64,000 nucleotides of DNA, taken from positions 34,027,659-34,091,658 of the forward strand of contig CM036252.1 in assembly GCA_020698575.1 (NCBI GenBank). Direction: 5' to 3'. The position numbers and the translations under genes were made by a program. The notes under the pieces are model-generated. The model saw only the letters and a list, made by a program, of their open reading frames with translations. It ran no database searches and had not been told where the DNA came from. The first letter of the stretch is position 1. Each line of letters opens with the position of its first letter. This DNA is from Bostrychus sinensis. Its lineage: Eukaryota > Chordata > Actinopteri > Gobiiformes > Eleotridae. Below are positions 22,440 through 32,650 of this stretch, piece after piece.

Positions 22440-22570
22440 CCTGTTCTAGCTACGCCCATGTAGGCAATGTTGGTGAAGTGTCTTGCCCAGAGACACAACA
22501 ATGACAGTATGCACAAAGTCAGACCAGGAATCAACCTGACAACCCTCTGGTTAGCTGGCGACCTCCTTAA
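22440..22570. repeat. SINE-like fragment with CTTGCCCAGAGACACAACAA
   Basis: The TCTTGCCCAGAGACACAACAA block followed by a tRNA-like antisense B-box/anticodon region (ATCAACCTGACAACCCTCTGG) is a common fish SINE arrangement. Confidence 0.45.
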
Positions 22571-22599
22571 CCTGGTTTTAATAGTGTTAGACCACACAC

Positions 22600-23110
22600 T
22601 AGGACCAGCGCACCCTTAGAGTAGAATTGGTACGGGATACTACGGACGCCTTTTGGCAATGGAATTTTACGCATACTGACCCAAACTGTACCTTCTTGTC
22701 CCACTGCAAATGCAACTACTGCAGAGGCTGGTACAGGCGTTGGACGGTCCAGCTGCGTGATTCGTCCCGCTCCTGTCACCCTGCTGACGACTCTGTTGCG
22801 GCCCGCGTCAGCTCTCGCGCGCACACACAGGCAGTAATCCCGGAGCAAACTTGGCTCATCCGTGGTGGTGATTTACGGCGGTGTAAAAATGTCAAGAGGC
22901 GCCTCATTTGTGATTCTCGGAGCCATTACTCCCGTGTGCCTCCCTCTAAGGCATGTTCCCAGTTCCCACAATACGGCCCCCGCTGGCTCATGTGCCTGTA
23001 TGTTAACTGTAATTGCCAAGCTATTGATTTCTGGTAAATGAGATGCTTGATTTGTGTGAGGTGATCAGCGAGCATGATGAGTGGGTCTGAGCTGGAGAAG
23101 GGGAGGCTTT
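22600..23110 (+). promoter_or_regulatory. Candidate conserved non-coding element with a 136-codon open frame
   Basis: A GC-rich, repeat-free island in fgf11 intron 1 or downstream. The open frame 22627-23037 starts MVRDTTDAFWQW and is Cys/Arg-rich, but no domain, signal peptide or splice sites are evident. Its end contains TGTAATTGCCAAGCTATTGA, a homeobox-type motif context. I favour a regulatory element over a gene. Confidence 0.3.
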
Positions 23111-23352
23111 GAAGATTTGAAGCCACTTATGCAGTCAATTTAACATTCAGTTCTGTATAGTGTACCTAAAGCTATATGCTGTCAATTACATAAGAGCATT
23201 GTATATGAACAACAGTAAACCTTCTCAATAGGATTTGCATTACAGATACATTTACGATAACTATTTGAAACATAGTGATAAAAATATGACCTGGGTTTAA
23301 AAACAATTCTATTTTTATTCAGTAAAAGTTTAATTGATTTAAAAAAAATGTA

Positions 23353-23432
23353 AAGTGCTTCATCCTGGACTCAAACCAGGAATCTTCTAGTTCAGGGATA
23401 AATGCTGCGTCCACTGAGCAACAAAGTGCTTA
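23353..23432 (-). repeat. tRNA-like sequence, probably a SINE head
   Basis: On the minus strand a TTGCTCAGTGG A-box and GGTTTGAGTCC B-box are spaced like a tRNA, with a good T-stem CCTGG/CCAGG. The D stem is weak and no CCA-proximal acceptor pairing is clear, so I call it tRNA-derived rather than a working tRNA. Confidence 0.4.
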
Positions 23433-23528
23433 TGCCTGACAATAGTAAAGAATCTACTAAAAGTAATGTTTTGTTCTTTTACTGACCCCTGGTGACTGTG
23501 AGTATTTTTAGATCTGAAAGACAAAAAA

Positions 23529-23855
23529 ATACTACTACTGACTATACTGCTACTACTACTACTTAAACCGATACTACTGCTACTACTACTACAGACTCTA
23601 CTGCTACTACTACTGCTACTACTACTACTACTACTTGTACTGACACTTCTGCTACTACTGCTACCGACTCTACTGCTACTACTACTACTACTACCAACTC
23701 TACGGCTACTAGTACTACCAATACTACTGCTACTACTATTACCGATACTACTACTACCGGCTCTACTGCTACTACCAACTCTACTATTACTACTACCGAC
23801 TCTGCTGCTACTAGAACTGCCGATACTACTGCTACCAACTTTACTGCTCCTATTG

Positions 23856-23901
<46 letters not shown>

Positions 23902-24350
23902 CAACCCTACTGCTACTACTACTGACTTTACTGCTACTACTAGCAACTCTACTGCTACTACTAGTACTACTACCAACTCTACTACTACTAGTAGTACTAT
24001 TATTGAGTCTACTGCTACTACTGCTACTACATTCCACTTCGTTGTAGCAGAAGTGGAATTAGTATTAGTATTTAGTATTATTATTATGCCTTCTGCTACT
24101 CGTATTAACACCTAATATTTCTACTACTGCTACAAGTGCTACTCCTCCTGCTATTACTACTAAAACTATTATGCCTACTGCTACTACTATTACTCCTACC
24201 ACCACTACTGCTACTAATACTACTACACCTTCCGCTACTACTACTATAACCAGTTTGCCTGCTACTACAACTGCGGCTTCTAGTAGTGCTGCTACTGCTA
24301 CTACTACTGCCACTAACACTATTACTACTACACTACTACCTACTTCAAGG
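23529..24350. repeat. Imperfect (TAC)n trinucleotide domain
   Basis: About 820 bp dominated by TAC/GTA triplets with GCT, TCT and CCG interruptions. The cleanest run (about 15 units) is around 23856-23900. The poly-Ser, poly-Val and poly-Leu frames reading through it are artefacts. Confidence 0.95.
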
Positions 24351-24429
24351 TTAAAAATAGTTTTACTCATTTAGATTTTTACTAAATTTTTTGTACTAAA
24401 ATGTAAATTCATTAAGTAAAAGTACAGTT

Positions 24430-24690
24430 CCTACAGCAGCTCTACACATGTCCCACTCTCCTGTAATAGCCCATGTGTGCATGTCTGGAAGCCCACTTTA
24501 TGACCGTACACTTTTTCCAGCGGTTATTCCCTCCATGTGCCAGGTTCATCAGGATAATTACATGGCAAAGCTGTGACGCGGGGAGCACACACTCTCTGGA
24601 TATTGTAATTAGGCTTGTAAAAACATGTCAGACAGAACAGCAGTGATGCCAGCTCTGGAAGAAGAAGATGACCAACCGTGTGTGCAATGG
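24430..24690. promoter_or_regulatory. Candidate conserved non-coding element
   Basis: GC-balanced, repeat-free block with CAGGATAATTACATGG and ATATTGTAATTAGGC, both containing TAATTA-type homeodomain cores. Confidence 0.3.
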
Positions 24691-25049
24691 CTTTTCTTTT
24701 AGGATGCCATTTTCATCCTAATGGTTTCAGAGCCACTCACACGCTTATGGTTTTATTATGGTAATAGAGAAGTTGAGGTATGAAGGCTGTGGTTGGAGAT
24801 TTCAGGTTTGATTTAGAGCGGGCGACGTTACATTGGATTGTATGTCTTCATCAAGAACATGCGGGATAGGGCTAGAATGACTACTGACCATAAGTATAGG
24901 GAGAGCCAAAATACCATTGCCCTGAGTATGCTGGTCAGGAAATGTGATAGCTTTGTGAAATATAAAAATGAATTCCAAGCGCACTTTTCATTTACAGTGT
25001 AAATAAGAAAGGCCAATGTATGGAATTCTAAGAGTGTGTGGTGGCAGAC

Positions 25050-25253
25050 TGGTTGTTAGCAGGAAGGTCATGGGTTCACAAGCTCTCTGCATGACCTTTT
25101 CATGTTACTGTGGGTTCTCTCCAGGTTCTCCAGCTTCCTTCCACTGTGACATGCATGTATAGGTGAACTGAAGAATCTAAAGGTCCCATAGTGAATGCAT
25201 ACAAGAGTGAATGGTTATCTGTCTGCGTATGGCTCTGTGGTCCTCTGTGCATT
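25050..25253 (+). repeat. Old V-SINE copy
   Basis: tRNA-like GGTCATGGGTTC B-box, then GCATGACC..CATGTTACTGTGGGTTCTCTCCAGGTTCTCCAGC, the diverged V-domain core of fish V-SINEs, then GTGAATGGTTATCTGTCT. Diverged from the fresher copy at 49014-49371. Confidence 0.6.
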
Positions 25254-25389
25254 GTCTAGGGCAGGGTCCAAACAACAGTATGCAGCACTCGGACCATTTT
25301 TTGTTGGCCCTCAGACTTCATTCTCAATAGGCCTCACATTTTAACAGTTAGTACTTTTATTTCACAATACACTATATATAACACATATA

Positions 25390-26676
25390 CAGGCACGTAC
25401 AGAGACTTCTGCAGGGGCAGGTGCTCAAAGCGAAAAAGGGGCACATACATATAACCAGATTTTAAAACACTGTTGTGTTAGAACTGTGGCAAGCAAGACT
25501 CTCACACAACTATTACATTTCTGTGTATACTATATATTGCAATACGGTAAGGATGAAGCTATACATTTTTAATAAAATTTTGGGAAAATAATAAAAAACT
25601 AATGAACATATAAAATGTAAAGAAAACACACACTGCATGACACTAAACTAAATAATGTAATTTTATCCATGCTCTGACAAGATGAGAATTATTCCCAGCA
25701 CTATGAGGAAGTCCTTAGACATTTCTAGTAATAAATTATTTAAAGAGAAATTATCTAACGTGCGTGCATAATACTTTCATGGCTTTGTCTTACAAATCAC
25801 GCGACAAGAACAGCTCACTTCAGTTCTTTCATTCCCAGTGACTGTACTGGGTTGTAAGTTCTGGAATCGAGACCAAAAAAACGATAACAGCCCTCTTTAT
25901 TTTGCCTTTAAATTCCAGACTCACCGCTGTACCAGTGGATGAGTCTGGTCGCCTTAGAATCAATTCGATTTCTAGCGCGGAGCAAACGGGCAGCGGAGTT
26001 AGCCAATCAGAAAATGGCGGCCGTGACGTTAACAAAGCGACAAGAAAGTAAGCAACGCGAAAACATTTTTTTTATATATATATATAAAGGCTTCTAGTGC
26101 AGCAAGCTGCTGTGGTTTTAATGACTCGATATGTTTGTGGTAATTTAAAAGGGAATTTACCGCTGAATGAAACAAACTCGGCTCCTCAGTGCGCCACCTT
26201 GATTGTTGTTGTTGCGGACGCTGCTCGCAAAGAACACGTGACTTAAATAAGCGAATCAAAATGCATGGTACGGTTGGGATTTGAGGAAACCACTGCGGAT
26301 GGCGTGGTGACCAGACTGATATTTCTCTGTATAATAATACAGAGACATATCAGTCTGGATTTTCCAGGCAACTCTTTATTGGCTTCGCAGTCCGCTCTTT
26401 CTCCTCTGTTTTCAGCTGCGCGAGGGGCACGAGACAGGCAGCTGCGCAACTCACGGAGGCAAAAGGTTAAAGGTCACGAGGTACTGGCGGCCGTGTGATG
26501 TCATTTATTTCAAATTATTAATAATTAATGAATGAATAAATGTTCTTATGAAGAGCCACATGAGGGCTTAAAGCCACAAAAAAAAAAAGAAAAAAAAAAA
26601 AAGACCAAGGACCAAAAATGCACTTGGAGGCCGCCCCCCACCCCCCCCCCCCCCCCCACCCCCCTGCACGTGCCTG
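25390..26676. mobile_element. Second hAT element nested in the first
   Basis: The left end CAGGCACGTACAGAG and the reverse complement of the right end CAGGCACGTGCAGGG match closely. The flanks are identical 8-mers CACATATA (25382-25389 and 26677-26684). The 1287-bp interior has no transposase but contains GC-rich sequence with ATGGCGGCCGTGACG, a 22-bp hairpin (26311-26358), an A-rich run and a long C run. Confidence 0.85.
26311..26358. repeat. 22-bp hairpin inside nested hAT
   Basis: Arms 26311-26332 and 26337-26358 pair at 21 of 22 positions around the loop AATA. Confidence 0.85.
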
Positions 26677-27662
26677 CACATATATATTATATTTAATAGA
26701 ATATAGCCTATTAATTATTAAATATCTTACCTTTTGGATTACATTCTAACAAATTACCCTTAATTATTTTGATGCAAAAGCTAAATATTGTTTTTAGAGA
26801 TTATAGATAAATAGTATATCCTTATTTATTTACTGATGTATTATATGCAAAATCTTGGGTTTGGTGTCCATAAGGAAGGTGGTGTCTATGGATACAACTA
26901 TCTTTGTGTTATGTTTTTTCGAAAGACGGGGTGGGATTAATTAAGTTTTACTTCTTCCGACTTCTGTTCGAGCAGATTGTTACTGTATAGTTTGTTATGA
27001 AAGCTTATTTGTTTTGCTAAAATTAATGAAATTTGTTTATGACAGTGTAAAAAAAGAACTAGGTACTAGCTAATTTGTAATTTTTTGTTTTGTTTTTCTT
27101 TCTGCCTTGAATTCTGTTGTTAATTGCACACCATGAACTATTCACTTGCTTGAAATAAATAAAATAATACAAAATACAAATACAAGCTGAAATACTTCAT
27201 ATTTGCATGAGGTGGACCTGGCTAAAGGTAGAAAAAATTAAAAGTTGTGTTTGGAGCACTGAAAAAAAAAAAAAAAAAAAAAAAATCTACACAATGTGCC
27301 GGTTCCAAGCCCAGATAAATTGGGTTGATAAATGTGGGTGAAGCTAAAAGAGCAGACAGTGGGACTTATGAAAGTCAAAATATGTCACTAATAAGTGGTC
27401 CTTCTCTGCATATATTTTTTAGTATGTGGCCCTTAGTAAAAACAGGGTGTTTGGACAGCCCTAGTTTAGGGTGTACCCTGCCTAAGGCCCAAAGTAGGCT
27501 TGTTAAACACCACAATGCACCACAATGAGCAACCTGTCAAAATGAAAATGAATACAATTTATACTTTTTTTAATATGTAATAATTTGCCTAATTTTGTAA
27601 TAAACTGCCTTAACAAAATATATAGATTTTTATATTGTATTTTCCAAAGTGTGGAATCAGTT

Positions 27663-27720
<58 letters not shown>

Positions 27721-27721
27721 T
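27663..27721. repeat. (AAT)n microsatellite
   Basis: About 19 AAT units. The poly-Asn open frame across it is an artefact. Confidence 0.95.
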
Positions 27722-27724
27722 AAT

Positions 27725-28860
27725 TTATAAAAAATTGCTGCAAATTATTACAAAATGTGGCAGGCTTTGCAATTAATCATTTTTTTTATCAAACAGCAAT
27801 ATTTATATGTCAGAAATACAATTTAGGAACTTATTTGTATGTTCTTGCAAAATGTAATTATATGTCTAACTTTGCGGTCAAATGGCTATATTATTTTTTT
27901 AATGCATTAATTTTTCTGTAAGTAATTATCCGTAATGAATGAAAATGATTACATTTTGACAGTTTTTTACACAATGTGACTCTACAAGGCTTCACCCATC
28001 TATGACCCTAACAGGAATATGCAGAAGCAGATGAATGAATCCAAATAAAACTGGAATTCTTCAGTCACTTTTAACTTTTACCTCACTACCTTTTTCCCAT
28101 TTGCATTGGTGTTTCTGGTCTATGCATTTGGCCATATCCATTGACTAATGGTTTTAGAAGCAACTGTGAATATTTTGCCACAAATTCTTAAAATAAGAAT
28201 TTAGTTTCCTTCCCCCAACAAACTAGATCTGTTTGTCAGAAATTCATAATCCCTGACATTTTCTTTGGATTTTGACCATGCTAGAAAAGTGTCTGGTGTT
28301 GTGTGATATTTATGTGCATTTAAGTGATTTTTGTACTTTCTCTTTCTCTGAGCAATCACAGCCAGTGCTGAAATACCCCTCTCTCTGCATTATTGATAAC
28401 CTTTAATTAAATGTTGACAAGAGGCCTAGACCAATCAATAGGAGCTTGATACTAAAGCCTGCCCTACACAACATATTAAGGTCTTGTTGTTTTCACAGTT
28501 GAGTTCCATTACAGTATCTAAAACTCTGATCACAAGATTATCTTTGGGCAGGTCCAAAGCCTGTATAAAAGCACCAGGTTACACAATATGCTATTAGCTC
28601 AAATAAAATAAGCATTTGTTCACATGAGAGTTCTGTTAGTAAGGCTGTGTCACTTTCTGCTCCTGTCCCATCAGTCATAAAAGCAGAATATGACAGTGTA
28701 GTGGATATTGTGATTATTGTGACATCTTAAGCCTGACTCTACCTGGACAGCACTGGCCTGCTGACTGCTATTGAACTGATGATGTGAGGATTGTCTTTAC
28801 ATCACAGCCTCTCCTTCCTCTCCAGCTGCAGCCTCAGGACACGGTTGACCTCTGCAAGTA
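27725..28860. other. Unassigned AT-rich stretch
   Basis: No domain-bearing frame, tandem repeat or element end found. Confidence 0.4.
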
Positions 28861-28874
28861 AAAAACACCATCAA

Positions 28875-29368
28875 CATATCTGTGCTGCCCCCTCTACCTC
28901 CTCATTCTCCTCCTCCTCTTCCTCCTTCTTCTCCATCCTTTCCATTTTCTATTACTCTTACTCCTCTACCCTATTCTATTCTTCCTACTTCTTCTCTCTT
29001 TTCTACTCCTCTTAATTTTCTACTACTGTTTTCTACCTCCTCCTCTCCATTCCCGTTTTCCTCCTCCTCTTCTGTTTCTCCTCTTTCTCTTCCTCCACTT
29101 CTCTACCTCTTCTTTTCCTCCTCTTCTCTTCACATCCTCTTCTCTTTCTCCTCTTCTATTCCTCTTCCTTCTCATCCTCCTGTTCTCTTCCTCCTCTTCC
29201 TCTTCTTCTCTTTATCCTGTTCTCTTCATCCTCCTCCTCTTTCTCTTCTTCCTTTCATCCTCTTCTCTTCCTCTCCGTCCTCCTCCTCTCTCCTCTCTCC
29301 TCCTACTCTCCTCTCCCTCGTCCTCTCCTCCCTCTCTCTCCTCTTCCTCCTCTCCTCCTCTCTTCACC
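28875..29368 (+). repeat. Pyrimidine (CT-rich) tract
   Basis: About 490 bp made almost only of C and T (CCTCCTCTTC-like units). Overlapping Ser/Pro/Leu-rich and Glu/Arg-rich frames on the two strands are by-products. Confidence 0.95.
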
Positions 29369-29399
29369 GTGTTTTCACTGGCCTCCTTTAGTTTTAGCT

Positions 29400-30240
29400 T
29401 TACCTCCTTGCAGTACACTGGCACTTGTTTGCATCATGTCCCATATTTAGACCGGTGCCTATTGTTTTCAGATCCTGTCCTGATTCAGCACTGACTCTGT
29501 GCTGAGAGCTGATTTTTGTTTTACTTTGGCCAAAGAGATCACGTGGGTTGGTTTGTTTGTTTCTGTAATTATGCTCTATGTAAGTTATTGATGTTTAGTG
29601 CAAAGACATTTCAAGCTCTGTTAAACTAAATGTTAAATTCAACCCTTTAAGACTCTACATTGACAGCTGATAAGAATATGACACATTACCCCATCAGCTT
29701 TCCTCCAGGCCTACACCTACACAGCAGGACAAGCAAGCATTTATACAGACTGTTATGGATGCTGCCATTAACTCTCATTATTATGTTGTCATTTGCATAA
29801 CAGTTGATAACACGTGCAGTAAATATTCCGTAATGGCTTTTCTTGGTTGTACACGTGTAACAATAGTGTCATGTGATAGTGCTGTGGCTGCAGGATTCTG
29901 TTTGTTGTGAAGTGAAGAGGTTAATGGTCCTGCTTCTGAACTGAGCAGCACAAATGACCCTGAAGTTAAGGCTAAATGATGTTGTTTTGCCCCTAGTGGC
30001 TGTTTACAATTAAGATACAAAATGCTTTTTCAGTTATTGGAAAAGAGCTTAGCAAGTATAGGATGCAGAAGCACATTCTTGCATTTCCTGTAATCTTTTG
30101 GATGTCACTCATCAATGTGTATGTCTATCATGCAGTGGTGCCAAACTGTGCTCAAGCAATAGGCATTTTCAACTAGTATTTCTAGCTAACTAACATTCGT
30201 TCGTAATTGCACCACATCTATAGCAACAAGTCAAAAATAG
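29400..30240. other. Unassigned stretch
   Basis: No feature recognised besides short domain-free frames. Confidence 0.35.
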
Positions 30241-30465
30241 GCTTTAACCACTTTTCAATTCAATTCAGTTTTGTTTCTATAGCCCAATATCACAACAAAA
30301 GTTGCCTCAAAGGGCTTCACAAACAGTTGATCAAACATAAACACACAATCAGATTTAACACACAATCAATACAACAAACAATAACTACCGTATTTTCTGG
30401 ACTATAAGTCACACTTTTTTTCAGAGTCTGGCTAGGGTGCGACGTATACTCAGGGGTGATTTATA

Positions 30466-31648
30466 CACTGCTCCAAAAAATAAAGGGAACACTTAAACAA
30501 CACACTGTAACTCCAAGTCAATCACACTTCTGTGAAATCAAACTGTGTCCACTTAGGAAGCAACACTGATTGACATCAGTTTCACTGCTGTTGTGTAAAT
30601 GGAACAGACAACAGGTGGAAATTATAGGCAATTAGCAAGACACCCCCAATAAAGGCGTGGTTCTGCAGGAGGTGACCACAGACCACTTCTCAGTTCCTAT
30701 GCTTTCTGGCTGATGTTTTGGTCACTTTTGAATGCTGGCGGTGCTTTCACTCTAGTGGTAGCATGAGACGGAGTCTACAACCCACACAAGTGGCTCAGGT
30801 AGTGCAGCTCATCCAGGATGGCACATCAATGCGAGCTGTGGCAAGAAGGTTTGCTGTGTCTGTCAGTGTAGTGTCCAGAGCATGGAGGCGCTACCAGGAG
30901 ACAGGCCAGTACATCAGAAGACGTGGAGGAGGCTGTAGGAGGACAACAACCCAGCAGCAGGACCACTACCTCCTCCTTTGTGCAAGGAGGAACAGGAGGA
31001 GCACTGCCAGAGCCCTGCAAAATGACCTCCAGCAGGCCACAAATGTGCATGTGTCTGCTCAAACGGTGCCTGCCATTAGGTACCGAGATGAGATCCTCAG
31101 ACCCCTTGTGAGACCATATGCTGGTGCGGTTGGCCCTGGGTTCCTCCTCCTGTGTCAGCAGTTCCTGCAAGACGAAGGCATTGATGCTATGGACTGGCCG
31201 CCCGTTCCCCAGACCTGAATCCAACTGAGCACATCTGGGACATCATGTCTCGCTCCATCCACCATCTGTTGCACCACAGACTGTGCAGGAGTTGGTGGAT
31301 GCTTTAGTCCAGGTCTGGGAGGAGATCCCTCAGGAGACCATCTGCCACCTCATCAGGAGCATGCCCAGGTGTTGTAGGGAGATCATACAGGCGTGGAGGC
31401 CACACACACTACTGACCTCATTTTGACTTGTTTTAAGGACATTACATCAAAGTTGGATCAGCCTGTAATGTGTTTTTCCACTTTAATTTTGAGTGTGACT
31501 CCAAATCCAGACCTCCATGGGTTAATAAATTTGATTTCCAGTGATCATTTTTGTGTGATTTTGTTGTCAGCACATACTGAACTATGTAAAGAACAAAGAA
31601 GATCTAGGATGTGTTATTTTAGTGTTCCCTTTATTTTTTTGAGCAGTG
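30466..31648 (+). mobile_element. Tc1-like transposon nested in the MITE
   Basis: Terminal repeats CACTGCTCCAAAAAATAAAGG and its inverted partner CCTTTATTTTTTTGAGCAGTG, with TA on both sides (30464-30465 and 31649-31650). It carries an internally deleted transposase on the plus strand. Confidence 0.92.
30763..31420 (+). pseudogene. Tc1-like transposase with internal deletions and a frameshift
   Basis: The start MRRSLQPTQVAQVVQLIQDG begins the paired helix-turn-helix DNA-binding domain (residues 1 to about 100) of this Tc1 subfamily. After AQTV the protein jumps to AIRYRDEILRPLVRPYAGAV, so roughly 100 residues containing the first catalytic Asp are gone. A second gap removes the block that normally follows GFLL and carries the second Asp. 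The frame ends at 31218 after MDWPPVPQT. Beyond a frameshift, 31219-31420 continues as PQTVQELVDAL..VWEEIPQET, the usual C-terminus. It is not a working enzyme. The DNA-binding half is intact and could in principle still bind the ends. Confidence 0.88.
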
Positions 31649-32494
31649 TATATTAAAATATTTCAGGTGTTGGTTAGAGGGCGCTCTAGGCTTGTGTACC
31701 AGCATCTGCTGCACCTGTACCACTGACAATTTAAAATGTAAACATTACCGCCAACAACTTAGGCTATAAAGACAGCTGAGAAAGAGTGGAATAATTGGAA
31801 ATGGAACTGATGCTGAGTCTGACGACAGCCACGCAGAGGAGGAAGCGGCGCTTCGTCTACCTCCGGAGTTGGCGGAGTTGTTCAGAAGCGACACCGAGGA
31901 TGAAGAATTTAAAGGATTTAGTGATTAGGAGTGAGATGGTGAGTTTGGTGAACTTGTTATATTAATTTCTTTATGCTATAGTTATGTGAATAACTGTTAA
32001 TATATTACGTTAACATACAAGACACCAATTCAGTTTGTTGTTTATGCTTCATGTAGCTCAATAACCATCACTGTGTTACGTTAGCAAACCACACACCTAT
32101 TCAGCCTGTTGTTCTCTATTCTATTATTACTATAACTTGCTTTTCAAGATGAAATGTCTGTTCTTGTTGTTGGATTTTGTAAAATAAATTTCCCCAAAAT
32201 ATGCGACTTATAGTCCAGTGCCACTTATATACATTTTTTTCTTCTTCATTATGCATTTTTTGGCTAGTGCGACCGGAAAATACAATACATTAAAGTAAAC
32301 AGACCCAGGACACTCCTGTCCTTAGACCCTGCTTCTTGATAAGGAAAAACTCTTAAAAAAATAAATAAATAAATAAATAAAAAAAAAGCTCATGCACCCA
32401 TGCTTTGCAGAGCGTCTGTGGTCCATATAAGGTCTGCATCATGTAGTTAGGTCAAAGGTTAGGGAAACGAGAGAGGGCTTTCCTCTCTCTTGTA

Positions 32495-32580
32495 AATAAA
32501 TTGACCCTGGATTTGAACCTGAGTCAACCGTGCACGTGGTAGACACTCTACCAAGTGAACCACCAAAGTACCTCTCCAAA
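32495..32580 (-). repeat. tRNA-like SINE head
   Basis: On the minus strand TGGTTCACTTGGTAGAGTG (A-box) and GGTTCAAATCC (B-box) occur at tRNA spacing. Flanks show no functional tRNA termini. Confidence 0.45.
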
Positions 32581-32650
32581 TAATATGTTTTTCATATTAA
32601 AGGGCTTTTAAATAGTACAGGTTATGTTATTATAGTAAAATACACACAAC

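Larger units (their letters stand above)
25262..27463. mobile_element. Charlie-type hAT element, interrupted
   Basis: The left end CAGGGTCCAAAC and right end GTTTGGACAGCCCTA are inverted. Flanks GTCTAGGG (25254-25261) and GTTTAGGG (27464-27471) form an 8-bp duplication with one mismatch. Interior near the right end has GTGGCCCTTAGTAAAAA, typical of this group. It is split by the hAT at 25390-26676; without it the element would be about 915 bp and non-autonomous. Confidence 0.8.
30388..32285. mobile_element. TA-target MITE with CCGTATTTTC ends
   Basis: The left end CCGTATTTTCTGGACTATAA and the reverse complement of the right end TTGTATTTTCCGG pair. TA flanks both sides (30386-30387 and 32286-32287). 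Inner blocks GACTATAAGTC and ACTTATAGTCC mirror each other further in. The TA duplication places it with Tc1/mariner-type elements. Excluding the inner insertion it is about 715 bp with no transposase. Confidence 0.8.
30245..32345 (-). repeat. LINE-type 3' end repeat, copy B, split by nested insertions
   Basis: Segments 30245-30387 and 32286-32345 together match the reverse complement of 405-575, from the ATAGCCCAATATCACAACAA tail to GGAAAAACTC. The two halves are separated exactly by the TA-flanked element 30388-32285. Confidence 0.75.

Noticed and set aside
23353..23432. Functional tRNA gene
   Set aside because: A- and B-box are present but the acceptor and D stems do not fold well; better read as a SINE head.
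23387..24111. Long poly-Ser and poly-Val frames (216 and 182 codons)
   Set aside because: Pure translations of the TAC trinucleotide domain.
28882..29424. Ser/Pro/Leu-rich and Glu/Arg-rich frames on opposite strands
   Set aside because: By-products of the pyrimidine tract.
30826..31224. 132-codon minus-strand frame
   Set aside because: Antisense shadow of the Tc1 transposase.
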